A stretch of DNA of 64,000 bases from an uncultured Collinsella sp. (lineage in GTDB: Bacteria; Actinomycetota; Coriobacteriia; Coriobacteriales; Coriobacteriaceae): NCBI GenBank assembly GCA_934654835.1, contig CAKUGY010000006.1, positions 47,678 through 111,677 of the forward strand, written 5' to 3'. Within the stretch, counting starts at the first letter, position 1. Every line of letters starts with the position of its first letter. Of the stretch, positions 26,202-35,003 are shown piece by piece. The position numbers were made by a program, and so were the translations under genes. The notes below the pieces were generated by a model. It worked only from the letters and a program-made list of their open reading frames with translations. It did not search any database and had not been told where the DNA came from.

Positions 26202-27350
26202 ATGGCCAAGAATTCAGGTCCCGTACGTACCGTTCATGCGCGCACGACGGGTAAAGAGCGCGACGAGATGATCGCCACCACCAAGGCCGAGATTGAGAAA
26301 AAGTTCGGTCAAGGTTCCATCATGAGGTATGGCGACGGCGGTCCCGAGCTCGAGGTCGAGGCTATTCCCACCGGCGCGCTGGCCCTCGATGCCGCTTTGG
26401 GTATCGGCGGTGTGCCGCGAGGCCGTATTGTCGAGATCTATGGACCCGAGTCCTCTGGTAAGACGACGCTGTCGCTCGAGATTCTGGCCGAGGCCCAGGC
26501 CATGGGCGGCGTCGTGGCGTTTATCGACGCCGAGCACGCGCTCGACCCCACCTATGCCGCACGCATCGGTGTTGATATCGATGAGGTCTTGATTTCACAG
26601 CCCGATACGGGTGAGCAGGCACTTGAGATCGTCGACATGCTCGTGCGTTCCGGCGCTATTGATGCCATCGTCGTCGACTCCGTCGCCGCGCTGACCCCGC
26701 GTGCCGAGATCGAAGGCGAGATCGGCGATACCACGGTTGGCCTGCAGGCTCGCTTGATGAGTCAGGCGCTTCGAAAGCTTGCCGGCTCGCTTTCCAAATC
26801 TAACACGACCTGCATCTTCATCAACCAGCTGCGCGAGAAGATCGGCGTCATGTTCGGCAATCCCGAGACCACGACGGGTGGCCGCGCCCTCAAGTTCTTC
26901 TCTTCGGTGCGTATCGACATCCGCCGCATCGACAGCATTAAGCTGAAGGATGAGGTTATCGGCAACCGCGTTCGTGCCAAGGTCGTTAAGAACAAGGTAG
27001 CCGCTCCGTTCCGTTCGGCCGAGTTCGACATCATGTACGGCACGGGTATCTCCAAAGAGGGTTCGATTCTGGATATGGCCGTCGAATGCGGTATCTGCAA
27101 GAAGATGGGCTCTTGGTTTGCCTACGGCGAGGATAAGCTCGGCAATGGCCGCGAGGCTGCCAAGGCCTTCCTGCGCGAGCATCCCGATTGTGCCGACGAG
27201 ATTGAGCACAAGGTACGCCTTGCCTGCGGGCTTGAGTTTGATGACGATGCCCCGTCCGAGGTGGAGCTGACCGATCAGCCCGCTTCTGACGATTTTGACG
27301 AGCTCTATGCCATCGATGGCTCCGCGATGCTCGACGATGACGACGAGTAG
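26202..27350 (+). CDS. recA: recombinase RecA
   Basis: A 382-residue RecA with Walker A GPESSGKT at residues 81-88, the VVDSVAALTPRAEIEGEIGD segment, and the DNA-binding loop region MRKLAG-like LRKLAGSLSKSNT. RecA forms filaments on single-stranded DNA, drives strand exchange and triggers LexA self-cleavage. ATG 26202, preceded by AAGAGGAGGG, is chosen over the frame start at 26181. The C-terminal tail is acidic (DDDDE), as usual. recX follows after 11 bases. Confidence 0.97.
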   Translation: MAKNSGPVRTVHARTTGKERDEMIATTKAEIEKKFGQGSIMRYGDGGPELEVEAIPTGALALDAALGIGGVPRGRIVEIYGPESSGKTTLSLEILAEAQAMGGVVAFIDAEHALDPTYAARIGVDIDEVLISQPDTGEQALEIVDMLVRSGAIDAIVVDSVAALTPRAEIEGEIGDTTVGLQARLMSQALRKLAGSLSKSNTTCIFINQLREKIGVMFGNPETTTGGRALKFFSSVRIDIRRIDSIKLKDEVIGNRVRAKVVKNKVAAPFRSAEFDIMYGTGISKEGSILDMAVECGICKKMGSWFAYGEDKLGNGREAAKAFLREHPDCADEIEHKVRLACGLEFDDDAPSEVELTDQPASDDFDELYAIDGSAMLDDDDE

Positions 27351-27361
27351 CGGATACGTTC

Positions 27362-28054
27362 ATGTCGTATACGGTGACCGAGGCCACGGTCGTCTTTCCC
27401 GATAAGAAAGCGGCCTCCTCGTTCTCGAGCGGCTATGCGTCCAAAAAGCCCTGTGCGCATATCGATTGCGATCTTGAGGGCGGTTTTGAACGGTCCATTT
27501 GGATTCCTGTGCGTGTGGCGCGCCTGTACGTTAAAAACCGCCCTGATCTTCCCTGCGATTGGGGTGAGTTTCGCGAGGCGGTACAGCTCATCGAGCGCAA
27601 ATGTGCGCTCACCATGGTGACTGAGATGCTGTCGCGTCGCGATCATGCCACGGGCGAGGTGCGTGATAAGTTGACGCGCTACGGCTTTCGGCAGCCCGCG
27701 ATTGACTTTGCCGTCAATCGCGCGACCGAGTATCGCTTTTTGGATGAAAGCCGCTTTTGTTCGTACTTTATCGAAGAGCGCAAGCGTCGCGGTTGGGGAC
27801 AGCGCAAGATCGAGACCGAACTCAAGCGTCGTCATGTTGTACTTGACGATATTCCCGGTTATCCTGAGGCTTATTTTGCCGCGGATGACGACTTGGCTCG
27901 TGCGTCGGCCTTGCTTGCCAAACGTCGTGTTCCCGAGACACGCGGGTTCGAAAAGCTCGTCAGATTTTTGATGGGTAAGGGTTTTTCATATCACATCGCC
28001 GCCGATGCCGTGAAGGCGCGTCTCGATGCCGAAAACGAGGAGTGCTCCGTTTGA
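27362..28054 (+). CDS. recX: regulatory protein RecX
   Basis: A 230-residue RecX-family protein built of three-helix repeats, with family segments such as LSRRDHATGEVRDKLTRYGF and RGWGQRKIETELKRR. RecX modulates RecA filaments. The first ~70 residues are less conserved. The position directly downstream of recA, probably co-transcribed and therefore SOS-induced, supports the call. Confidence 0.9.
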   Translation: MSYTVTEATVVFPDKKAASSFSSGYASKKPCAHIDCDLEGGFERSIWIPVRVARLYVKNRPDLPCDWGEFREAVQLIERKCALTMVTEMLSRRDHATGEVRDKLTRYGFRQPAIDFAVNRATEYRFLDESRFCSYFIEERKRRGWGQRKIETELKRRHVVLDDIPGYPEAYFAADDDLARASALLAKRRVPETRGFEKLVRFLMGKGFSYHIAADAVKARLDAENEECSV

Positions 28055-28116
28055 GCGTGCCCTCTGTGTGCTCCTGCCGTTCACCGCTCGATAGGTGCCG
28101 TGCTGGGTGTGTTTAT

Positions 28117-28145
28117 TTGACAGTTGTTACGGTTCAACGTAGGAT
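28117..28145 (+). promoter_or_regulatory. rny promoter
   Basis: TTGACA (28117-28122), 17 bases, TAGGAT (28140-28145). This gives a ~160-base untranslated leader before rny. It is one of the few promoters in the window with a consensus -35. Confidence 0.7.
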
Positions 28146-28251
28146 AAATACTGTCATTTGCTTTGTGATATGTGCTCATCTGTGATGAGTTTGTTTATAT
28201 GTTTATCTGTATCCGACCCGCATAAGCTGCGCCCATATTACTCAAATGTCG

Positions 28252-28275
28252 CGAGCCGTTCGTAAGGACGGTTCG
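28252..28275 (+). promoter_or_regulatory. hairpin in the rny leader
   Basis: A 10-bp stem with wobble pairs (28252-28261 / 28266-28275, loop GTAA) followed by CTTTGTTG resembles a weak attenuator or an RNase target about 37 bases before the rny start. Role inferred only. Confidence 0.35.
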
Positions 28276-28311
28276 CTTTGTTGTGTAACGAATCCATAAA
28301 AAGGAGTGAGC

Positions 28312-29862
28312 ATGCCTATCATTGCAGCGCTCGTTGGCATCGTTTTGGGTGCCGTCGCCGCCATTGCCTACATGCGCACCGCCAAGCAGGGTAGTCTTCA
28401 CGAGGCCGACGAAAAGATCCAGTCGGCACACGCACAGGCAGAGTCCCTGATCGGTGATGCTAAGCGTCAGGCCGAGACCCTCAAAAAAGAGGCTCTGCTC
28501 GAGGCTAAAGAAGAGATCATCAAGAACAAGCAGGCTGCCGAGGCCGAGGATAAGCAGCGTAAGAACGAGATTCGTACGCTCGAGAACCGTGTGATGCAGC
28601 GCGAGGAGTCGCTCGATCGCCGCAACGACGCCCTCGACAAGCGTGAGCACCAGCTGTCCAGCCAGGCTGGCCAGGTCGAGAAGCGCTCTCGCGAGCTTGA
28701 GGAGCTCTGCGCCAAGCAGACCTCCGAGCTCGAGCGCATTGCCGACCTCACCCGCGAGGATGCTCACAAGGAGCTGCTCGATAAGGTTCGCGGCGAGGTT
28801 ACCCACGAGGCGGCCACGATCATTCGTGAGTCCGAGCAGCAGGTCCGCGCTGAGTGCCACAAGACCGCCCAGGAGATTCTCTCCCTGGCGATTCAGCGCT
28901 GCGCCGCCGACCATACCGCTGAGGTCACCGTTACCTCCGTGCATATCCCGTCCGATGACCTCAAGGGTCGCATTATCGGCCGCGAGGGTCGCAACATCCG
29001 TACCTTCGAGCAGGTGTCCGGCGTCAACCTTGTGATCGACGACACCCCCGAGACCGTTGTGCTTTCGAGCTTCGATCCGGTCCGCCGCGAGACCGCCCGC
29101 GTGGCCCTCGAGAACCTTATTGCCGATGGCCGCATCCACCCGGCCCGCATCGAGGAGATGTATCACAAGGCCGCCGACCTGGTTCAGCAGCGCGTGCGCG
29201 AGGCTGGCGAGCAGGCCGCTTTCGATACCGGCATTCACGATTTGCACCCCGAGATCGTTAAGACCCTGGGCGCCCTGCGCTACCGCACCTCGTTTGGCCA
29301 GAACGTGCTGCAGCATTCGCTTGAGGTGTCCGACCTCTGCGGCGTCATGGCTTCCGAGCTTGGTTTGGACGTTGTGACCGCCAAGCGCGCCGGTCTGCTG
29401 CACGACCTGGGCAAGGCTATTGACCACGACGTTGAAGGCCCGCACGCCGTGATTGGTGCCGAGCTCGCCCGCCGTTATGGCGAGAAGCCCGTTATCGTTC
29501 ACGCCATCGAGGCCCATCATGCCGACGTCGACCCCAACACGGTGCTTGACGTTCTGGTCCAGGCTGCCGATGCCGTTTCCGCTTCTCGCCCCGGCGCTCG
29601 CCGCGAGTCTGCCGAGAACTACATCAAGCGTCTCGAGAAGCTCGAGGAGATCGCGAACTCCCACGACGGCGTCGAGCGTACCTATGCCATGCAGGCCGGT
29701 CGCGAGGTTCACGTCATGGTTCAGCCGGACAAGATCTCCGATGCCCAGTCCACGGTGCTTGCGCACGATATCGCCCATCAGATCGAGGAAGAGATGGAGT
29801 ATCCCGGTCAGGTGCGCGTTGTCGTGATTCGCGAGAGCCGCGCCGTCGATATCGCTAAATAA
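28312..29862 (+). CDS. rny: ribonuclease Y
   Basis: A 516-residue RNase Y: an N-terminal membrane anchor (MPIIAALVGIVLGAVAAIAY), a long coiled coil (about 30-190), a KH domain (about 208-270, GRIIGREGRNIRTFE) and an HD domain with His-Asp at residues 364-365 (LLHDLGKAIDHD). It is the membrane-bound endonuclease that starts mRNA decay in many Gram-positive bacteria. ATG 28312 is chosen because the GTG at 28306 lies within the AAGGAG ribosome binding site. Together with RNase J and PNPase it forms an RNase E-independent decay set. Confidence 0.96.
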   Translation: MPIIAALVGIVLGAVAAIAYMRTAKQGSLHEADEKIQSAHAQAESLIGDAKRQAETLKKEALLEAKEEIIKNKQAAEAEDKQRKNEIRTLENRVMQREESLDRRNDALDKREHQLSSQAGQVEKRSRELEELCAKQTSELERIADLTREDAHKELLDKVRGEVTHEAATIIRESEQQVRAECHKTAQEILSLAIQRCAADHTAEVTVTSVHIPSDDLKGRIIGREGRNIRTFEQVSGVNLVIDDTPETVVLSSFDPVRRETARVALENLIADGRIHPARIEEMYHKAADLVQQRVREAGEQAAFDTGIHDLHPEIVKTLGALRYRTSFGQNVLQHSLEVSDLCGVMASELGLDVVTAKRAGLLHDLGKAIDHDVEGPHAVIGAELARRYGEKPVIVHAIEAHHADVDPNTVLDVLVQAADAVSASRPGARRESAENYIKRLEKLEEIANSHDGVERTYAMQAGREVHVMVQPDKISDAQSTVLAHDIAHQIEEEMEYPGQVRVVVIRESRAVDIAK

Positions 29863-29863
29863 C

Positions 29864-30949
29864 ATGAACGACGCGAACGAGCTCATCTCATTTATCGCGT
29901 CGATGTCGGGGGAGGGCAACCTTCGCGTCGAGGAGAACCTTGGCGAGGGGTATGTCCGCCTCCGTGTTTCGGAGGCCGAGCGCCGTCAGGCTAAGCATGA
30001 CATTCAGCATGTCGAGGACATTGTCATCGAGATGCTGCGTAATGCTCGCGATGCCGGCGCCGATAAGGTCTATCTTGCCACGGCCAAGGAGGAGGGTGTT
30101 CGCACCCTCCTCTTCCTGGATAACGGTTCGGGCGTGCCGCAGGACATGCAGGAGCGCATCTTCGATGCCCGTGTCACCTCCAAGCTCGAGAGTATGAAAA
30201 TGGATCGCTGGGGTGTCCATGGTCGTGGAATGGCGTTGTTCTCGATTAAGCAGAACACCGATAAGGCTCGTGTCGTTACATCGGGTGTCGATTTGGGGTC
30301 TGCGTTTAAGGTGAGCGTTTCCACCGATCGCCTGAGTGAGCGCGCCGACCAGTCGAGCTGGCCCCAAGCTGTGAAAGACGAAGACGGACGCTATGTCTGT
30401 GCTCGCGGACCCCATAACATCATTCGCGCTGCCTGTGAGTTTGCCCTCGAGGAGCTGCGTGGCTGCGACGTGTACCTGGGTTCTCCCTCCGAGATCGCTG
30501 CGACCCTGTATGCGCAGGCCTCCAGCCGTCTCGATGCGTCGCGTCTGCTCTTTATCGATGACGAGAGTGAGCTTCCGGTTATTGATCGCCTTGGCCTTGC
30601 CTCGGATGCCGAGGACTTTATCAGGATTTGCTCCGGGCTGGGCCTCGAGATGTCCGAGCGTACCGCCCATCGCATTTTGGCGGGGCAGATCAAGCCCGTT
30701 CGCGGCGTGACCGCACGCTTGCTGCGCGAACGTGATTCCACTTCGCATGCGCCGGCTCCCGTTGATCTTGCTAAGGACCGTCGAGGCCTGCGCATCGCCA
30801 AGGATGATATGGCTCAGTTCTCACGCGCTGTCGAGCGTGACTTTAACGACCTTGCCGCCCGGTATTACCTCAATCTGTGCGGCGACCCCAAGATTCGCGT
30901 TTCGCGTGATCGCATCACCGTGACGTTCGATCTTGCCAAAGAGGAATAG
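29864..30949 (+). CDS. GHKL/HSP90-like ATPase of unknown function
   Basis: A 361-residue soluble protein. The N-terminal half has the Bergerat ATP-binding fold: N box EMLRNARDAGAD (Asn60), G1-like DNGSGVP (residues 86-92) and the lid motif GVHGRGMALFSI (117-128), as in HSP90, MutL, GyrB and histidine kinases. There is no histidine-phosphotransfer or receiver domain. The C-terminal ~150 residues match nothing I recognise. The start lies one base after the rny stop with no clear ribosome binding site, so it is probably coupled to rny. It occupies the place held by the phosphodiesterase gene ymdB in the rny-ymdB-spoVS order of Bacillus. Partner or substrate unknown. Confidence 0.75.
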   Translation: MNDANELISFIASMSGEGNLRVEENLGEGYVRLRVSEAERRQAKHDIQHVEDIVIEMLRNARDAGADKVYLATAKEEGVRTLLFLDNGSGVPQDMQERIFDARVTSKLESMKMDRWGVHGRGMALFSIKQNTDKARVVTSGVDLGSAFKVSVSTDRLSERADQSSWPQAVKDEDGRYVCARGPHNIIRAACEFALEELRGCDVYLGSPSEIAATLYAQASSRLDASRLLFIDDESELPVIDRLGLASDAEDFIRICSGLGLEMSERTAHRILAGQIKPVRGVTARLLRERDSTSHAPAPVDLAKDRRGLRIAKDDMAQFSRAVERDFNDLAARYYLNLCGDPKIRVSRDRITVTFDLAKEE

Positions 30950-30956
30950 CATCTTT

Positions 30957-30977
30957 ACCGAGTCCGCTCGGTACGAT
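30957..30977 (+). promoter_or_regulatory. candidate spoVS promoter with inverted repeat
   Basis: ACCGAG-TCCG-CTCGGT (30957-30972) is a perfect palindrome whose right half touches the -10 box TACGAT (30972-30977). It could be an operator or a small hairpin. The -10 lies 47 bases upstream of the spoVS ATG. Confidence 0.4.
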
Positions 30978-31023
30978 ACAGTTGTTGCAGTTAAAACGTA
31001 CTTTTAAACGCAGGAGTTTCTTC

Positions 31024-31341
31024 ATGGATTGCCTGAAGGTATCAAGCAAATCATCGCCCGCGTCCGTTGCCGGCGCCATTGCCGGTATGGTCAAAGATGG
31101 CGTCCCCGTCAACATTCAATGCGTCGGTGCCGGTGCCGTCAACCAGGCCATTAAGGCTGTTGCCATTGCGCGCGGCTTTTTGATTCCGACCGGTTTTGAT
31201 GTCTCCTGCGCGCCGGTGTTCTCTGACATCCTCATCAACGGGGAGTCGCGCACGGCAATCCGTCTTTCTATCTACGTTCACCAGATTAATCGGGCTGCTA
31301 TGGATAATGTCGTCATGGACGACGTTAAGCCTGTTGCGTAA
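31024..31341 (+). CDS. spoVS: stage V sporulation protein S (SpoVS) family protein
   Basis: A 105-residue protein of the SpoVS family, with LKVSSKSSPASVAGAIAGMV and VGAGAVNQAIKAVAIARGF as signatures. It has the Alba-like fold of this family and may bind nucleic acid. In Bacillus it affects a late stage of sporulation, but homologues occur in many non-spore-formers. ATG 31024 with CAGGAG upstream is chosen over the frame start at 30982. It has its own promoter candidate between the ATPase gene and miaB. Confidence 0.92.
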   Translation: MDCLKVSSKSSPASVAGAIAGMVKDGVPVNIQCVGAGAVNQAIKAVAIARGFLIPTGFDVSCAPVFSDILINGESRTAIRLSIYVHQINRAAMDNVVMDDVKPVA

Positions 31342-31405
31342 GAGAGCCTTTGCAAGCTCGTAGCACCTTTGCGCCCCGTCGATACCATCGTTAGGATGTA
31401 AGCTC

Positions 31406-32776
31406 ATGGATCAGCGTTCTGTACGCGATATTCTTGCCGGTAAAACCTACTTTATCCGCACGTTCGGCTGTCAGATGAATCAGCACGACTCCGAGCGTGT
31501 GAGCGGTTTGCTCGATTCTTATGGTTGCCTCATGGCGCTCGACCCTGAGCATGCCGATATTGTCGTGTTCATGACGTGCTGTGTTCGCGAGGCTGCCGAC
31601 ACCCGTCTGTACGGCCAGTGCAATTCCTGTAAGAGCCTGCCTTCTTCGCCTTCGGGCAAGCGCGTGGTCGCCGTGGGCGGCTGCATCGCCCAGCGCGATG
31701 GCGAGGGCCTGCTTACCAACGTCGACAACGTCAACGTCATTTTTGGCACTCACTCTATTGCGCATGTGGCGGAGCTTATCGCCGAGGCGTTCTTGGATGG
31801 CAAGCGTCATATCCGCACGAACGAGCACGAGGATACCGATGCTATGAGTATGCCGTGGCATCGCGAGACGCAGTATCATGCATGGGTGCCTATCATGACG
31901 GGCTGCAACAACTTCTGCACCTACTGCATCGTGCCGTACGTGCGCGGTCGCGAGAAGAGCCGTCCCTTCGAGGAGATCGTTGACGAGGTGACGGGTCTGG
32001 TGCGCCAGGGCGTGCGCGAGATTACGCTGCTGGGTCAGAATGTTAACTCCTACGGTCGCGATCTCTTTGGCAAGCCGCGCTTTGCCGATCTGCTGCGCGC
32101 CGTGGGCGACACGGGTGTTGAGCGCATCTTCTTTACCTCTTCGCATCCTAAGGACCTGCTGCCCGAGACCATTGACGCTATGGCTGAGACACCTGCCGTC
32201 ATGCCGCAGCTTCACTTGGCCGTTCAGTCGGGTTCCACGCGCATTCTTAAAGAGATGAATCGTCGCTATTCGCGCGAGGATTATCTGGGCTTGGTTGATC
32301 GTATTCGCAACCGCATCCCCGATATCGCGCTTTCGACTGATATCATTGTGGGCTTCCCGGGCGAGACCGAGGAAGACTTTGAGCAGACACTCTCGCTTGC
32401 CGAGACGGTGCGCTATGCCCAGGCCTATACCTTTATTTACTCTAAGCGTGCCGGCACCCCGGCTGCCGAGATCGATGACCCCACGCCGCATGAGGTCATC
32501 CTCGAGCGCTTTAACCGCCTGGTCAAGGTTATCGAGACTACGGCCCACGAGTATAACCAGGGCGAGCTTCACACCGTGGTGCCTGCGCTCATTGAGGGTA
32601 CGAGCAAGAAGAATGACGCTGTTCTTCTTGGCAAGAGTCCTAAGAACCAGACGGTACATGCACCCATTCCTGTGGGCTATAGCATCGACCAACTTATCGG
32701 CAAGATCGTCGATGTTGATGTGGATGTCGCCAAGACCTGGTATCTGTCTGGCTCCGTTGTGGGCGAGCCTCGCTAA
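31406..32776 (+). CDS. miaB: tRNA-2-methylthio-N6-dimethylallyladenosine synthase MiaB
   Basis: A 456-residue radical SAM methylthiotransferase: N-terminal FGCQMNQHDSERV, MTCCVREAAD, SAM cluster C167-NNF-C171-TY-C174 followed by IVPYVRGREKSR, and a C-terminal TRAM domain. MiaB adds the 2-methylthio group to i6A37 of tRNA. It overlaps miaA by one base (TAATG), and MiaA makes the i6A37 substrate, so the operon joins consecutive steps. Confidence 0.96.
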   Translation: MDQRSVRDILAGKTYFIRTFGCQMNQHDSERVSGLLDSYGCLMALDPEHADIVVFMTCCVREAADTRLYGQCNSCKSLPSSPSGKRVVAVGGCIAQRDGEGLLTNVDNVNVIFGTHSIAHVAELIAEAFLDGKRHIRTNEHEDTDAMSMPWHRETQYHAWVPIMTGCNNFCTYCIVPYVRGREKSRPFEEIVDEVTGLVRQGVREITLLGQNVNSYGRDLFGKPRFADLLRAVGDTGVERIFFTSSHPKDLLPETIDAMAETPAVMPQLHLAVQSGSTRILKEMNRRYSREDYLGLVDRIRNRIPDIALSTDIIVGFPGETEEDFEQTLSLAETVRYAQAYTFIYSKRAGTPAAEIDDPTPHEVILERFNRLVKVIETTAHEYNQGELHTVVPALIEGTSKKNDAVLLGKSPKNQTVHAPIPVGYSIDQLIGKIVDVDVDVAKTWYLSGSVVGEPR

Positions 32777-33714
32777 TGATTTTCCCCGGTGCAAGTCTTT
32801 CTGCTGTAGCGATCGTCGGCCCGACGGCGGTTGGCAAGAGCGATGTTGCAGATCGTTTGGCTACTCGTCTTTCGTCCGAAGTGTTGTCGTGCGACGCGAT
32901 GCAAATATATCGTGGCATGGATATCGGCACGGCCAAGATGATGCCGCGGGAGTGCACGGCGCCTTTGCGTCTCGTCGATATCGTCGATCCGGGCGTTGCG
33001 TATTCTGCCGCGCTCTACCAGTCGGATGCCCGAGCTCATGTTGAGCGCTTGCTTGCTAAGAAACGCCTTCCGGTCTTTTGCGGCGGTACGGGCTTGTATC
33101 TCAAGGCTGCACTCGATGAGATGGACTTTCCATCGGGGGAACTCGAGGACGATCGCCGCGCAGGATATCAGGAACTTGCCGAGCGTATTGGCGAGGAGGC
33201 ACTGCATGCCCTGCTTGTCGAGCGCGATCCGGAGTCGGCTGCCGTTATTCATCCTCATAACGTGCGTCGTGTGATTCGTGCGCTCGAGATGCACGATGAC
33301 GGCGTGTCGTATGCCCAGCAGAAGTCAAAATTTAGCGTTCCGCGCGAGCGTTATCATGCGCTGTGGTTTGGCCTGACGCGTAGCCGTGACGTACTCTACG
33401 AGCGCATCAACTTGCGTGTCGATTTGATGTTTGAGCAGGGGCTTGTCGATGAAGTCCGCGGCCTTATGGATCAAGGCTTGGGCGAGGCGCTGACGTCAAT
33501 GCAGGCTATCGGCTACAAAGAGATTATCGATGCCCTTAACGGCACCATTACCATGGATGAAGCCCGCGAGCTTATCAAGATGCGTTCGCGTCGCTATGCC
33601 AAGCGTCAGCTTTCCTGGTTTAAGCGTGATGATCGCATCGTGTGGTTCGATATGGACGAGTTTACGATCGATGAGGTCGTTGAGGATATTCTGCATCGTA
33701 TCGAGGCGGCCTAA
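32776..33714 (+). CDS. miaA: tRNA dimethylallyltransferase MiaA
   Basis: A 312-residue isopentenyl transferase with P-loop GPTAVGKS (residues 15-22), the segment SCDAMQIYRGMDIGTAK, GGTGLYLKA, and the later MQAIGYKEI. It transfers a dimethylallyl group to A37 of tRNAs reading UNN codons. The start overlaps the miaB stop and the stop overlaps the hflX start, so miaB-miaA-hflX are translationally coupled. Confidence 0.95.
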   Translation: MIFPGASLSAVAIVGPTAVGKSDVADRLATRLSSEVLSCDAMQIYRGMDIGTAKMMPRECTAPLRLVDIVDPGVAYSAALYQSDARAHVERLLAKKRLPVFCGGTGLYLKAALDEMDFPSGELEDDRRAGYQELAERIGEEALHALLVERDPESAAVIHPHNVRRVIRALEMHDDGVSYAQQKSKFSVPRERYHALWFGLTRSRDVLYERINLRVDLMFEQGLVDEVRGLMDQGLGEALTSMQAIGYKEIIDALNGTITMDEARELIKMRSRRYAKRQLSWFKRDDRIVWFDMDEFTIDEVVEDILHRIEAA

Positions 33715-35003
33715 TGGGTCGTTTTCCGTTGGTTCCCACAGCGCCCGAACCCGAGCGCTCTATCTTGGTTGGTGTTGAGTGGCGTGATAATGCCTGGCCG
33801 CTCGATCGCTCGCTTGATGAGCTCGAGCGTCTTGCTTTTACGGCTGGCGCACAGTGCGTGGCTCGCCTATCTCAGCGTCTGGTAAAACCCTATCCTAAAT
33901 CGTTTATCGGTTCCGGTAAGGTCGAGGAACTGTGCGGTTTGGTGCGTCGCATGGATGCCGACGTTGTTATCTTTGACGACGACCTGACGCCCTCACAGCA
34001 GTCCTATCTGGAGAAAGCCGTGGGCGAACCGGTCAAGATTATCGATCGTACCGCGTTGATTCTGGATATCTTTGGTCTGCATGCCCAGACGCGTGAGGGT
34101 CGCCTGCAGGTACAGTTGGCACAGCTGCAGTATTTGCTGCCTCGCCTGCGCGGCATGTGGAGTCACCTTGCCAAAGAGCAGACGCGCGGTGGCATTGGCT
34201 CGCGCTTTGGCCAGGGCGAAAGCCAGCTCGAGGTTGACCGTCGTTTGATTCGCAACAAGATTGCCGCGCTTCGTCGCGAGCTGAAACAGGTTGAGCAGCG
34301 CCGCGATGTACAGTCTAAGAGCCGTATCGAGTCGCCGGCCTTTCGCGTTGCCTTGGCGGGATACACCAATGCCGGTAAGTCAACGTTGCTTAATCGCCTA
34401 ACGGGCTCTACGGTGCTTTCGCAGGACAAACTGTTTGCCACGCTCGATCCAACGACGCGCTCGTATCGCTTACCTGGCGGTCGTGGCATGACCATTACCG
34501 ATACGGTCGGCTTTATCCAAAAGCTGCCGCACGGTCTTGTCGACGCCTTTAAGTCCACATTATCCGAGGTGCTCGGCGCCGATTTGATCCTTAAGGTCGT
34601 CGATGCTTCTGATGAGGATTATGAACGTCAGCTCGAGGCGGTTGACCGCGTCCTTGAAGAGATCGGTGCTGGTGAGCGTCTGACGCTTACCGTGTTCAAT
34701 AAAATTGATTTGCTCGACAGCGTCGATCGCCTGAGTTTTCGCCGGCGTTATCCCGAGGCGGTGCTGTTCTCGGCTCATACAGGCGAGGGTCTTGACGATC
34801 TTGTCGACCGTATCGCTCGCGAGGCGGCCGCGACGGACGTACTGCTCTCGGCTGATATCCCGTATCGCGAGGGGGCGCTCATTACGCTCGTACACGAGCA
34901 GGGTTCGCTTTTGCATGAGGAATATCTCGAGGACGGCGTTCGCATTGTCGCAAAACTCCCGGCTCGTATTGCACCGCGTCTCGAGCGTTATCGAACGGAG
35001 TAG
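33714..35003 (+). CDS. hflX: GTPase HflX
   Basis: A 429-residue HflX: N-terminal domain with SFIGSGKVEEL, the GRLQVQLAQLQYLLPRLRG segment, then the G domain with G1 GYTNAGKST at residues 216-224 and DTVGFIQKLPH. HflX splits stalled 70S ribosomes and 50S complexes under stress. It follows miaA as in Escherichia coli and many other genomes. Its last 16 bases overlap the convergent membrane gene on the other strand, without an intervening terminator. Confidence 0.95.
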   Translation: MGRFPLVPTAPEPERSILVGVEWRDNAWPLDRSLDELERLAFTAGAQCVARLSQRLVKPYPKSFIGSGKVEELCGLVRRMDADVVIFDDDLTPSQQSYLEKAVGEPVKIIDRTALILDIFGLHAQTREGRLQVQLAQLQYLLPRLRGMWSHLAKEQTRGGIGSRFGQGESQLEVDRRLIRNKIAALRRELKQVEQRRDVQSKSRIESPAFRVALAGYTNAGKSTLLNRLTGSTVLSQDKLFATLDPTTRSYRLPGGRGMTITDTVGFIQKLPHGLVDAFKSTLSEVLGADLILKVVDASDEDYERQLEAVDRVLEEIGAGERLTLTVFNKIDLLDSVDRLSFRRRYPEAVLFSAHTGEGLDDLVDRIAREAAATDVLLSADIPYREGALITLVHEQGSLLHEEYLEDGVRIVAKLPARIAPRLERYRTE

